A DNA stretch of 64,000 bases, taken from assembly GCA_046349915.1 (NCBI GenBank), contig JAXMBL010000005.1, positions 186,001-250,000 on the forward strand, read 5' to 3'. The position numbers and the translations under genes are program-made. Of the stretch, positions 43,837 through 54,921 are shown in pieces (the stretch's first letter is position 1; each line of letters begins with the position of its first letter). The notes beneath the pieces were generated by a model. The model was not told the origin of the DNA. It did not search any database and worked only from the letters and a program-made list of their open reading frames with translations. The DNA is from CAIXSC01 sp046349915 (GTDB taxonomy: Bacteria; Planctomycetota; Planctomycetia; Pirellulales; Pirellulaceae).

Positions 43837-44590
43837 TTTCAAGCTTTTGGAGATCGTCGATCAAACGAGCTCGCAGGGGAGGAATCGACTTGATCAAGGC
43901 GGCCACCGGTTCGCCTTGCTCGTTGGCAGGTCGCCATAAAAGGCGAACCGGAGTTGCTGGGCGGCGATCGTCGGCAGGTTGGCCGTCGGCTTGGTCTTCG
44001 TAGGCTCGACGAGCAATCTGCTGGCAGACCAAGCCGCCCTCGACCCGCACGAACCGCATCAGGTTGTGTTCAAAAGTCTTACCGTCCTGCGATACCAGGA
44101 AATCGACCACGCACGAATCGTCTTTATCGCTGGAGAAGACCGCGGCGTTGGCGACATGATCGCCCTCTTCCCGGCGTTTGCGAATCTGTTCGGCCAGATT
44201 TTGCGCGAATTCACGCGGCGACTTGGGTTCATTGCGATAGAAGCGAGTCGCGGCCAAGAGCGTCCAACGATCGAACGTCTCGTCGGCGTCGATCCACTCG
44301 ACAACCCAGCCATTGGGCGAGTCCGAGGCTGACCTCTGCTCAAGATGGACTCCCAGGACCCGAGGGCCCGCCGGCGCGGAAGCGACAGCCTTTCGCGGAG
44401 TCGGCGATGGCGGGTCAACCGGCGCCGACTCACTGACGGCTTGGACCGTGTTTTCGATGATTGGGCGTTTCGCCGCGACGTCCGCTTGTCCCCAAGCCAA
44501 CGGCAGCGGCAGCATCGGCGGTAGCGTGAGGGCGAGTGCCAGTGCAAGTAAACGTGGGACAAGGAACCGGTGGCGAGCGAGTGGACTCAT
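43811..44590 (-). CDS. Hypothetical secreted protein
   Basis: The protein has 259 residues from ATG 44590, which begins a signal peptide (LVPRLLALALALTLPPMLPL, then AWGQA). The longer reading adds 37 residues that do not look like an export signal. The mature part has a Pro/Ser linker and then a compact domain (VVEWIDADETFDRWTLLAAT, CVVDFLVSQDGKTFEHNLMR, VRVEGGLVCQQIARRAY). No family was recognised. It converges with the M16 gene. Confidence 0.6.
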   Translation of the reverse strand: MSPLARHRFLVPRLLALALALTLPPMLPLPLAWGQADVAAKRPIIENTVQAVSESAPVDPPSPTPRKAVASAPAGPRVLGVHLEQRSASDSPNGWVVEWIDADETFDRWTLLAATRFYRNEPKSPREFAQNLAEQIRKRREEGDHVANAAVFSSDKDDSCVVDFLVSQDGKTFEHNLMRFVRVEGGLVCQQIARRAYEDQADGQPADDRRPATPVRLLWRPANEQGEPVAALIKSIPPLRARLIDDLQKLEITKSPAGR

Positions 44591-44856
44591 GCCAGCACCT
44601 GACGGGGCGATTCGAATCGAAAAGAGTTGTACGGATACGCGAGAAGCTCCGCAAAGCTCCGAGCAATAGTGGAAATCTAGCCCGAAATCTGTGCCTAGCA
44701 CGAACGAACTACCTTTTCAGGCGACTCCTTCCCTCCAACCATGGCATCAATCTCCCGCTCGCCCCCACAGGCTCGCCGTCCCGAAATCCTCACAAACAAT
44801 GCCCCGGATCTAGACGTTCGCCGCCCCCTCGGGCCCCGCCTAATTCCCCGACTCGA

Positions 44857-44885
44857 TTGACAGTTTTCGCGTTCCGGCTTATGGT
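44857..44885 (+). promoter_or_regulatory. Promoter of the cimA leader
   Basis: A perfect TTGACA (44857-44862), a 17-bp spacer and TATGGT (44880-44885, four of six) lie about 30 bp upstream of the leader-peptide ATG. The start point would be near 44892, giving a leader RNA of about 180 nt up to the attenuator. Confidence 0.6.
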
Positions 44886-44913
44886 TACAACAGTTTCTCG
44901 CCGAAGAGCATTG

Positions 44914-45009
44914 ATGATGCATAGCCTGAAGTTCCCCATTCCGTCGCTGATCCTGACCGTCCCGAATTCCATTCGGGTCGTACGGATTATTACGGACAGG
45001 CGGGCTTAG
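44914..45009 (+). CDS. Regulatory leader peptide rich in Ile, Leu and Val
   Basis: The peptide has 31 codons (a second ATG follows at once), with GAAGAG a few bases upstream. It contains five Ile, three Leu and three Val, including Val-Val and Ile-Ile two positions apart in RVVRIIT near its end (codons GTC GTA CGG ATT ATT). There is no signal or domain. The stop codon TAG (45007-45009) overlaps the antiterminator segment at 45008-45015. Together with the terminator at 45040-45075 this has the design of ilv/leu attenuators, where ribosome stalling at scarce charged tRNA frees the antiterminator. Confidence 0.7.
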   Translation: MMHSLKFPIPSLILTVPNSIRVVRIITDRRA

Positions 45010-45075
45010 GGCTGGAACCGGCGATAATCGGACATCCAGAGCCCTGGGGCCCGTCGAGGGAGCCAGGGCTTTTTT
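45008..45075 (+). terminator. Attenuator: intrinsic terminator with competing antiterminator
   Basis: AGCCCTGG (45040-45047) and CCAGGGCT (45063-45070) form an 8-bp stem followed by a six-T run (45070-45075), a standard intrinsic terminator upstream of cimA. The left arm can instead pair with AGGGCTGG at 45008-45015 (AGGGCT with AGCCCT, and GG with CC of CCAG at 45036-45039). That region starts at the leader stop codon, so a ribosome finishing the leader peptide would mask it and favour termination. Confidence 0.75.
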
Positions 45076-45102
45076 CGTTTACTTACTCGGCGAGACACGC
45101 CC

Positions 45103-46683
45103 ATGCGATCGATTCAGATCTACGACACGACGCTGCGAGACGGTACACAGGGAGAAGGGGTGAGCCTGTCGCTGGAGGACAAGCTGCAGATCACCCGGCG
45201 GCTCGACGAGATTGGCGTCGACTTTGTCGAGGGCGGCTACCCGCTGTCGAACGAAAAAGACGCCGAGTATTTCCAGCGAGTCCAGAAGATGGCGTTGCGA
45301 CATGCCAAGGTTTGCGCCTTCGGCATGACTCGCCGTCGCGGCGTTAAGGCCGAGGACGACCCTGGCATGAAGGCGCTGGTTCAGTCGGGCGCGCCGGTCT
45401 GCACGGTGGTGGGCAAGACCTGGGACTTTCACGTGACGGATGTGTTGCGAGTCTCGTTGGACGAGAATCTCGACATGATCCGGGATAGTGTGCGTTTCCT
45501 GGTCTCCTCGGGTCGCGAAGTGTTCTACGACGCGGAACATTTTTTCGATGGTTGGCGAGCCAACCCGGAGTATGCAGCGAAGACGATTCAAGCGGCCGCC
45601 GAGGCCGGGGCCAAACTGGTCGTCTTGTGCGATACCAATGGCGGGACGATGCCCGACGAGGTGGCGACCCGCGTGCGCGAGGCGACGGCGGCTTTGGCTG
45701 CTTGGAAGGTTCCCGTCGGCATTCACTGCCACAACGACTGTGAACTAGCCATCGCCAACTCGTTGACGGCCGTCGATGCGGGGGCCGTGCAAGTGCAGGG
45801 GACCATCAACGGCTTTGGGGAACGCTGCGGGAATGCCGACCTGATCTCGGTGGTCAGCAATCTGGCCCTCAAGAAGCGAGGCTATCAAGTGCTGGGCGGC
45901 CGATCGTTGCAGCATTTGACCGAGCTGTCGCGATTCGTGTACGAAACCGCCAACATGCACATTCGGTCGAATCAACCGTTCGTGGGCCAGAGTGCATTCG
46001 CTCACAAGGGAGGCATGCATGTGCATGCCATCGAACGAGCGACGTCTAGCTACGAACATATGGACCCGCAACTGGTCGGGAACGAGCGGCGGATTTTGGT
46101 GAGCGAGCTGTCGGGGCGGTCGAACATTCGCGCCTTGGCCAGCCGACACAAGTTGCAAGAAGACGCCAAGCTGATGGAGGTGATTCTCGATCAGGTCGTG
46201 AAACTGGAGAATCGCGGCTATCAATTCGAGGCGGCCGAGGCTTCGTTCGATTTGTTGGTTCGCCGTTGTGCCGGCCTTCATCACCCTCATTTCCACAAGC
46301 TTAAGTATCGCGTCGAAGTTGAAAGTGACGTGGAAAACCGCGTGACCACGGAAGCATCGGTCAAGATCGAGGCGGCGGGGACGGTGCGACATGAGGTCGC
46401 CGAAGGGGATGGGCCGGTCAATGCGTTGGATGCCGCACTGCGTAAAGCGCTGAATGGCCAATTCCCCACGCTTTCCTCGATGAGACTGGTGGATTACAAA
46501 GTCCGCGTCGTCAATTCCGAAGCAGGCACGGCCGCTCGCATCCGCGTATTTATCGAAAGCGCGGACGAACACTCGGTCTGGGGCACGGTCGGGGTCAGCG
46601 AGAACATCATCGACGCGAGTTGGCTGGCGCTGGTCGATGCCGTGGAATACAAGCTGTGGAAGGACGCCGAGCGGCGGAATTGA
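45103..46683 (+). CDS. cimA: Citramalate synthase
   Basis: The protein has 526 residues. The HMGL-like TIM barrel has IYDTTLRDGTQGEGVSLSLE at the start, HCHNDCELAIANS (metal-binding His pair) and FGERCGNADL. The C-terminal regulatory domain of the LeuA/CimA type has AAGTVRHEVAEGDGPVNALD, and VRVVNSEAGTAARIRVFIES. The sequence follows the CimA branch (QGEGVS after the RDGTQ; AFAHKGGMHVHAI) rather than plain LeuA. It condenses pyruvate and acetyl-CoA to citramalate, the first step of the threonine-independent route to isoleucine. It is preceded by an attenuator and followed 12 bp later by valS. Confidence 0.92.
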   Translation: MRSIQIYDTTLRDGTQGEGVSLSLEDKLQITRRLDEIGVDFVEGGYPLSNEKDAEYFQRVQKMALRHAKVCAFGMTRRRGVKAEDDPGMKALVQSGAPVCTVVGKTWDFHVTDVLRVSLDENLDMIRDSVRFLVSSGREVFYDAEHFFDGWRANPEYAAKTIQAAAEAGAKLVVLCDTNGGTMPDEVATRVREATAALAAWKVPVGIHCHNDCELAIANSLTAVDAGAVQVQGTINGFGERCGNADLISVVSNLALKKRGYQVLGGRSLQHLTELSRFVYETANMHIRSNQPFVGQSAFAHKGGMHVHAIERATSSYEHMDPQLVGNERRILVSELSGRSNIRALASRHKLQEDAKLMEVILDQVVKLENRGYQFEAAEASFDLLVRRCAGLHHPHFHKLKYRVEVESDVENRVTTEASVKIEAAGTVRHEVAEGDGPVNALDAALRKALNGQFPTLSSMRLVDYKVRVVNSEAGTAARIRVFIESADEHSVWGTVGVSENIIDASWLALVDAVEYKLWKDAERRN

Positions 46684-46695
46684 GCAGGAGATAAC

Positions 46696-49836
<3,141 letters not shown>

Positions 49837-49856
49837 GACAGTGCATAGCTCCCAAA

Positions 49857-49961
49857 GTCGTGGACCACTCCGTGGTCCAACGCTGTTGGCCGTCATAGTC
49901 GTGGACCACTCCGTGGTCCAACGCCATCGTCCGGGCGTTGGATCTCGGAGAGATCCACGAC
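49857..49961. repeat. Three post-valS hairpins, two direct and one inverted (family C)
   Basis: GGACCAC-TCC-GTGGTCC occurs at 49862-49878 and 49903-49919, both within GTCGTGGA...TCCAACGC. The inverted copy at 49935-49961 has GGATCTC-GGA-GAGATCC, which on the opposite strand reads GGATCTC-TCC-GAGATCC in the same flanks. The inner stem is changed at three paired positions with pairing kept, and the TCC loop is constant. The first hairpin may act as the end of the cimA-valS transcript. Confidence 0.85.
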
Positions 49962-50020
49962 TTTCGCCATAGGGAACAACTCGCCGCGAAATAGGAAAAA
50001 TCGACCGTGTGTGATTTTCC

Positions 50021-50049
50021 ATTTCGCGGTATACGAGGAACCGCGAAAT
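50021..50049. promoter_or_regulatory. Perfect 10-bp inverted repeat upstream of the AztD-like gene (candidate operator)
   Basis: ATTTCGCGGT (50021-50030) and ACCGCGAAAT (50040-50049) are exact reverse complements with nine bases between them. A further CCGCGAAAT half-site lies at 49984-49992. The right arm ends 30 bp before the ATG at 50080. This could be a repressor site (a zinc regulator would fit the gene) or a hairpin in the RNA leader; the sequence alone does not decide. Confidence 0.45.
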
Positions 50050-50079
50050 CATAGCGTTGGTTCTTCGGAGAGTTCTACC

Positions 50080-51465
50080 ATGGCTCGTTTGACGATCTCT
50101 GGCTGGTTCATCGCGTGGGTGGTGGGCCTGGCAAGTCTATATTCACAGACCACCGCAGCCGCCCAACCTCCCCAAGTTCTCACTCGCGTCTTTTTTCAAG
50201 ACGACGCCACGCAAACGATTAAGTGGGCTGATTTGCTGGCGGGCGAGAAACCGGTCATGGGACCGGTGCGCGAGATTCAGGGATTCCCCAAACTTGATCC
50301 GCAACGGCAACGCATCGTCGGCCTACAACAATCGGGCGGACTGTTGCTCGCCTTGGTCCGCGACAACGATCATGGCCAATTCCAGAGTGGCTGGGTGCTG
50401 GTGGAATGCGGCGTGTACGAAGAGGCGCATGGCGATCACTCCCATTGGCTCTATCCGGTAGCTCCTCGAATTCGCGCGGTGCAGTTAGATGGCCAGCAGG
50501 GAAATCCGGCGCGATTATACGAGTATGACGGTGCGTTTCATTGGACGGTCGAGTCCAAGAGGGGGTTCATGCGACTCGACCCCGCCAACATCGGCCCCAA
50601 CGACTCGCCAGCCGCGGTGACGAAGCGGGTCGCCTTCCATCGCGGCGGCAGCGGCGAGATGACGCTATCGTCCGTCGGCAAGGTGGTGGCATTCTCGACC
50701 TGGGATGACGCGGAAGGCGACCATGCGGGTCGAGTGGATGTGACGGCGATCAAGCCCGTGGGCAACGATAAACCAACCTTCTCGTTTCAGTTGCCGGTGG
50801 CGGGCGCTCGCGAATCGACCACGAATCACGGCAAGGTGTTCTTCGCGACAGCGGAGGGCTTGACCTGGGTAGCCATTCCGCCTCGGATCGCGTCGACCAC
50901 GACCACGCTGCCGGCGACCAATATCGCCATTGAAGAGGCCTCCGACTCGCCAACCGCTTCGCGGTTCTTGAATTACGGCCACTTTGTGACCTTCACTGCC
51001 GGAGCGGGTGAACGAGCAGCGCTTTGTTACCTGGATGCTTCGGCCGTCTCGCCTCGAGTGCTGCGGCTGCCTCTTAAGATGGCCGAAGGCGAAGTGCCGG
51101 GCGAGCATGTTGTCATCCGCAACCGCCGCGGCCAACCGGTGGCGTTTGTGTTTCACGAGTCGGCCGCCGAAGCGGTGACGACCGGAAATCTCGCGATCGT
51201 CGAGCTTGACCCGGACCGCAATGGCGACTGGAACGACGCGAAACTGGCGATAACCTTGAACGTCGGCGGATCAGGTTCGGCCGAATCGGGTCGTCGTCGG
51301 TCGTTGAGCGTCGAGAGCGACAATCGCCGCGCTGTGTACTCGAACCCAGGCGACGGAACGCTGATGGTGCTGTCGATCGACGAACGACGGACGGTGACAG
51401 GATTCAAAGTGGGCGGAGCTCCCACGCGAGTGGTAACCGTGGGCGGTCGAGTTTCCAATCACTAA
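50080..51465 (+). CDS. Secreted beta-propeller protein with HGDHSH motif, AztD-like zinc chaperone candidate
   Basis: The protein has 461 residues; GGAGAG precedes ATG 50080. The signal peptide is GWFIAWVVGLASLYSQTTAA. The mature chain has repeated propeller-like strands and a histidine cluster HGDHSH (117-122) in GVYEEAHGDHSHWLYPVAP, followed by an invariant-looking Arg/Tyr/His stretch (LYEYDGAFHWTVES) and further His residues (AFHRGGSGEM, TTNHGKVFFAT). This pattern resembles AztD, the periplasmic beta-propeller zinc chaperone of some proteobacteria. The next gene, convergent, is a COG0523 GTPase, also linked to zinc. Function is inferred from motif and context. Confidence 0.7.
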   Translation: MARLTISGWFIAWVVGLASLYSQTTAAAQPPQVLTRVFFQDDATQTIKWADLLAGEKPVMGPVREIQGFPKLDPQRQRIVGLQQSGGLLLALVRDNDHGQFQSGWVLVECGVYEEAHGDHSHWLYPVAPRIRAVQLDGQQGNPARLYEYDGAFHWTVESKRGFMRLDPANIGPNDSPAAVTKRVAFHRGGSGEMTLSSVGKVVAFSTWDDAEGDHAGRVDVTAIKPVGNDKPTFSFQLPVAGARESTTNHGKVFFATAEGLTWVAIPPRIASTTTTLPATNIAIEEASDSPTASRFLNYGHFVTFTAGAGERAALCYLDASAVSPRVLRLPLKMAEGEVPGEHVVIRNRRGQPVAFVFHESAAEAVTTGNLAIVELDPDRNGDWNDAKLAITLNVGGSGSAESGRRRSLSVESDNRRAVYSNPGDGTLMVLSIDERRTVTGFKVGGAPTRVVTVGGRVSNH

Positions 51466-51472
51466 AGACAAA

Positions 51473-51616
51473 GTACGACGGACTTCCAGTCCGTCGATCG
51501 TCCCCGTGCAGTAGGGGGTTAGCCGATAGGCCAAGAGTCTGCCCCATTTCGACGTGGGGCAGGTTTTCAACCTGCCCAGCAGTCCATAAGCCTACCCGGC
51601 AGGTTAAAAACCTGCC
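51473..51616. repeat. Hairpin repeats between convergent genes (families D and E)
   Basis: GACGGACT-TCC-AGTCCGTC (51477-51495) is repeated at 60831-60849 in the same GTAC context. GGCAGGTT-TTC-AACCTGCC (51558-51576) and GGCAGGTT-AAA-AACCTGCC (51598-51616) form two more perfect 8-bp stems. They lie between the stop codons of two convergent genes (51465 and 51632) and may serve as bidirectional transcript ends. Confidence 0.8.
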
Positions 51617-51631
51617 CCACCAGGCTGTCTT

Positions 51632-52705
51632 CTAGTCCGTCGACCGGCGCCTGCAAGCCAGCAGTTGACGTTCGATGGCCTCCCAATCGCGAGGTTCATC
51701 CTGCACGATGATCTCGAGCCGACTGTCGCGTCGATAGGCGGAGAGCGCAAAAGATGTTTCGTCGCCCGCGCGGTTGATTTGCCACCAGTCGTCGTCGCAA
51801 TGAAACACTCCCTTCAGTCGAGCGACGCCGCGCAGCCTGCCCAACGCATCGAACAATTCGTCGCGATCGAATAATTCGCTCGCCGCGAAAATCCAACCAC
51901 AGGCCCACTGGCCTTGGCCCTGGTTGGGTAACCGCAACGGTCGTCCTAATTCGGGGCTCAAGTCCAACTGTATGGTCGAGATCACGCCATGCGCCGAGGC
52001 GAGTTCGCTTGTTACGCCTGAGTTCGCTGGCAGCTCATCCAACATCCGTCCCTCCGCAGGCCGCGGATGCACCAAGTCGACATCGTAGCGAGGAGTGCGG
52101 ACCGGCGTGGCGTTGAGGTCTAGCCAACGGGGGTCGAGCTTTCCCCATTGCGTTTCGGCCACCAGGAGTTTGGGAGGATCAAAGTCGTCGATCCATTGTC
52201 GGCACCGACTCACCATGTCCGCGGGTCGTTTGTCGAGCCAATTGAGCACGACGACATCGGCCATTTGGATTTGATCCTGAAAGACCGCTCGATTGACCAC
52301 TCGCGGGTTATCGTAATCCTTGGGATCGACCAAACAAATCGTCGCTCGCAGGTCGAGTTGTTGATCAAACGGGGCCTTGCGTAGCAAGTCGATCACACGA
52401 GCCGGATGTCCAGCGCCGCTGGGTTCGATGATCAACCGATCAGGTCGCGACTGCCGCAAGAAGTAGTTCAGGGCGGGCCCGAGTTCCAAGGAAGTAGTGC
52501 AGCAAAAACAGCCCCCGGCCAATTCTTGGACCGCGATATCGGGGGACGATTCCCCCAGCAACGCATGGTCGAGCGACACTATGCCGTACTCGTTGACCAG
52601 AATCGACCAACGCTCCCCTGGCGGCCGTTGAGCCAGCAACGACTGAATGGCCGTCGTCTTGCCGGCGCCTAAGAACCCGGTCACCAGATTCGTGGGAACT
52701 CGCAT
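51632..52705 (-). CDS. COG0523/CobW-family (G3E) GTPase, zinc metallochaperone type
   Basis: The protein has 357 residues from ATG 52705 (GGAG about 10 nt upstream); a 30-residue longer reading lacks support. Walker A is GFLGAGKTT (10-18), the metal motif CFCC lies in GGCFCCTTSLELGP (65-69), Walker B-like is LIIEPSGAGHP, and the guanine motif position reads VLNWLDK (a variant of NKxD). The C-terminal CobW_C domain is present (GRLRGVARLKGVFHCDDDWW). Such GTPases deliver zinc or other metals to client proteins. The neighbour is the HGDHSH propeller protein. Confidence 0.9.
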   Translation of the reverse strand: MRVPTNLVTGFLGAGKTTAIQSLLAQRPPGERWSILVNEYGIVSLDHALLGESSPDIAVQELAGGCFCCTTSLELGPALNYFLRQSRPDRLIIEPSGAGHPARVIDLLRKAPFDQQLDLRATICLVDPKDYDNPRVVNRAVFQDQIQMADVVVLNWLDKRPADMVSRCRQWIDDFDPPKLLVAETQWGKLDPRWLDLNATPVRTPRYDVDLVHPRPAEGRMLDELPANSGVTSELASAHGVISTIQLDLSPELGRPLRLPNQGQGQWACGWIFAASELFDRDELFDALGRLRGVARLKGVFHCDDDWWQINRAGDETSFALSAYRRDSRLEIIVQDEPRDWEAIERQLLACRRRSTD

Positions 52706-52910
52706 GTCATACAGTCTCCAGGCCTGCTCAGCCGATCCTCGCACGTACGGCACATGGGCGACCGATGAAACATCCATCGCTCGGGGGATCGACAAGGAGC
52801 AGGGGAAGAAGTTTAGCGAAATCGCGAGCCAGAATGCACTAGCTCGCGACGAGTGCGGCGTCTGGGAACCGGACGAATTTCGGTATGGCGACGCGGCTTG
52901 GCCCGCGGCT

Positions 52911-52962
52911 GATCATCTCGAGAAGCGAGATGGCTACGTCGCTCGCTTCGCGAGCGGAACAG
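52911..52962. repeat. Inverted pair of family F hairpins in the gap before ilvD
   Basis: An inverted copy, CATCTCG-AGAAG-CGAGATG (52914-52932), is followed at once by a direct copy, CGCTCGC-TTC-GCGAGCG (52940-52956) then GAACAGC. Compared with 21035-21053 the second stem has paired substitutions. The rest of 52706-53104 contains partial duplications (GCTCGCGACGAGTGCGGCGT against GCTTGCGACGAGCGGGGCGT) and no gene. Confidence 0.65.
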
Positions 52963-53104
52963 CTTGCGACGAGCGGGGCGTCGGGGAATCGCCCCCTGCC
53001 ACTCCGCCAACGCGGGGCTTAGAATGGCGAATTCGCCCCAGGATGGCCGCCCAGACGTGGGCCGGGCAGGGGCCCGCGTAACGCCGCCGAGCCGAGGAGA
53101 ATCC

Positions 53105-54784
53105 ATGACCGAGCCGCTCAATAAAATCAGCCGCCGCATCACTCAACCGAAGAGCCAGGGGGCTTCCCAGGCCATGCTCTACGGGACGGGACTCACTGAA
53201 GCCGATATGGACAAGGCTCAGGTCGGTATCGGCAGCATGTGGTACGAAGGCAATACCTGCAATATGCACCTCAACTCGCTTGCCCAGCGAGTGAAAGAGG
53301 GAGTGCAAGCGGCCGGGCTGGTGGGCATGCGGTTCAATACCATCGGCGTGAGCGACGGCATCTCGATGGGGACGGATGGGATGAGCTATTCGCTCCAGTC
53401 CCGTGACCTGATCGCCGATTCGATCGAGACGATCATGGGCGCTCAGTGGTACGACGCGCTGATCACGTTGCCCGGCTGCGACAAGAACATGCCTGGTTGC
53501 TTGATCGCCATGGGCCGACTCAATCGTCCCGCGATCATGATCTATGGCGGCACGATCAAGCCGGGATTCCTCAACGGCGAAAAACTCGATATCGTCTCCG
53601 CGTTCCAATGCTACGGCCAGTATCTGGCGGGCTCGATTGACGAGGCCAAGCGCAAGGAAATCGTCAAGCTGTCGTGCCCAGGCGCCGGCGCTTGCGGAGG
53701 CATGTACACGGCCAACACCATGGCCAGTGCGATTGAAGCGCTCGGTATGTCGCTGCCTTATAGTGCATCGATTCCCGCCGAGGATCCGGGAAAGCTGGAC
53801 GAGTGTTTTCAGGCGGGCGCCGCGTTGCGTTTGTTGATGGAGCGCGACATCAAGCCGCGCGACATCATGACTCGCGCCGCCTTCGAGAACGCCATGGTCG
53901 TGGTGATGGCGCTAGGCGGTTCCACGAACGCCGTCCTTCACTTGATCGCGATGGCCCGAGCGGTCGATGTTCCCTTGACGATCGACGACTTCCAAGCGGT
54001 CAGCGATCGCGTGCCTTATCTGGCGGACCTCAAGCCGAGCGGCAAGTGGGTGCAGGAAGATCTGCATACGGTAGGCGGCACTCCGGCCGTGATGAAGTAT
54101 CTGCTCGAGAAAGGCCTGCTCAATGGCGATTGCCTCACCTGCACGGGGAAAACCCTGGGTGAAAACGTCGCCAATCTGCCGGGTCTCAAGGCGGGTCAAA
54201 CGATCGTGCAACCGATCGAGCATCCTATCAAGCCGACCGGTCACATCCAGATCTTGAAGGGCAATCTCGCGCCCGAGGGCTCAGTGGCGAAGATTACCGG
54301 TAAAGAGGGGTTGGTCTTTACGGGAACAGCCAACGTCTTTGACTCGGAAGAGCTCATGCTGGAAGCGCTCGAGCAAAAGAAAATCCAAAAGGGCGACGTG
54401 GTCATCATTCGCTACGAAGGTCCCAAGGGCGGTCCGGGCATGCCCGAAATGTTGACGCCGACGTCGGCCATCATGGGCGCCGGCCTAGGATCCGATGTCG
54501 CGTTGTTGACCGACGGTCGATTCTCGGGCGGATCGCACGGATTCATCGTGGGTCACATCACGCCGGAAGCCCAGGAGGGCGGTCCGCTGGCGTTGGTCCG
54601 CACGGGCGACAAGGTGACGGTCGACGCCGAGAAGCGGCGCATCGACATGCATGTCGACGACGCCGAATTGGCCCGCCGCCGAGCTGCCTGGAAAGCGCCG
54701 GCCTACAAGGCGACTCGCGGTACGCTCTACAAGTACATCAAGAGCGTGAAGTCGGCTTCGGAAGGTTGCGTCACCGACGAATGA
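53105..54784 (+). CDS. ilvD: Dihydroxy-acid dehydratase
   Basis: The protein has 559 residues; GAGGAGAATCC precedes ATG 53105. Iron-sulfur and active-site motifs are CDKNMPGCLIAMGR, CPGAGACGGMYTANTMA and GGSTNAVLHLIAMAR; YEGPKGGPGMPEML and DGRFSGGSHGFIVGHI mark the C-terminal half. It dehydrates 2,3-dihydroxyisovalerate and its methylvalerate homologue in the common Val/Ile pathway. It is located 8 kb from cimA. No leader attenuator was found in front of it, in contrast to cimA. Confidence 0.96.
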   Translation: MTEPLNKISRRITQPKSQGASQAMLYGTGLTEADMDKAQVGIGSMWYEGNTCNMHLNSLAQRVKEGVQAAGLVGMRFNTIGVSDGISMGTDGMSYSLQSRDLIADSIETIMGAQWYDALITLPGCDKNMPGCLIAMGRLNRPAIMIYGGTIKPGFLNGEKLDIVSAFQCYGQYLAGSIDEAKRKEIVKLSCPGAGACGGMYTANTMASAIEALGMSLPYSASIPAEDPGKLDECFQAGAALRLLMERDIKPRDIMTRAAFENAMVVVMALGGSTNAVLHLIAMARAVDVPLTIDDFQAVSDRVPYLADLKPSGKWVQEDLHTVGGTPAVMKYLLEKGLLNGDCLTCTGKTLGENVANLPGLKAGQTIVQPIEHPIKPTGHIQILKGNLAPEGSVAKITGKEGLVFTGTANVFDSEELMLEALEQKKIQKGDVVIIRYEGPKGGPGMPEMLTPTSAIMGAGLGSDVALLTDGRFSGGSHGFIVGHITPEAQEGGPLALVRTGDKVTVDAEKRRIDMHVDDAELARRRAAWKAPAYKATRGTLYKYIKSVKSASEGCVTDE

Positions 54785-54921
54785 TCCGAGTGCGTCGTCG
54801 ATTTCAACCCAAACCTGAGTTTTGGTAATCAGTCCCCGATGTGGATTTCTCACGGAAATCCACGTCGACTCAACGAGTGCTCGCGTTGCTCCATCCTTCA
54901 ATTCTCCAGGATGAACACCTC

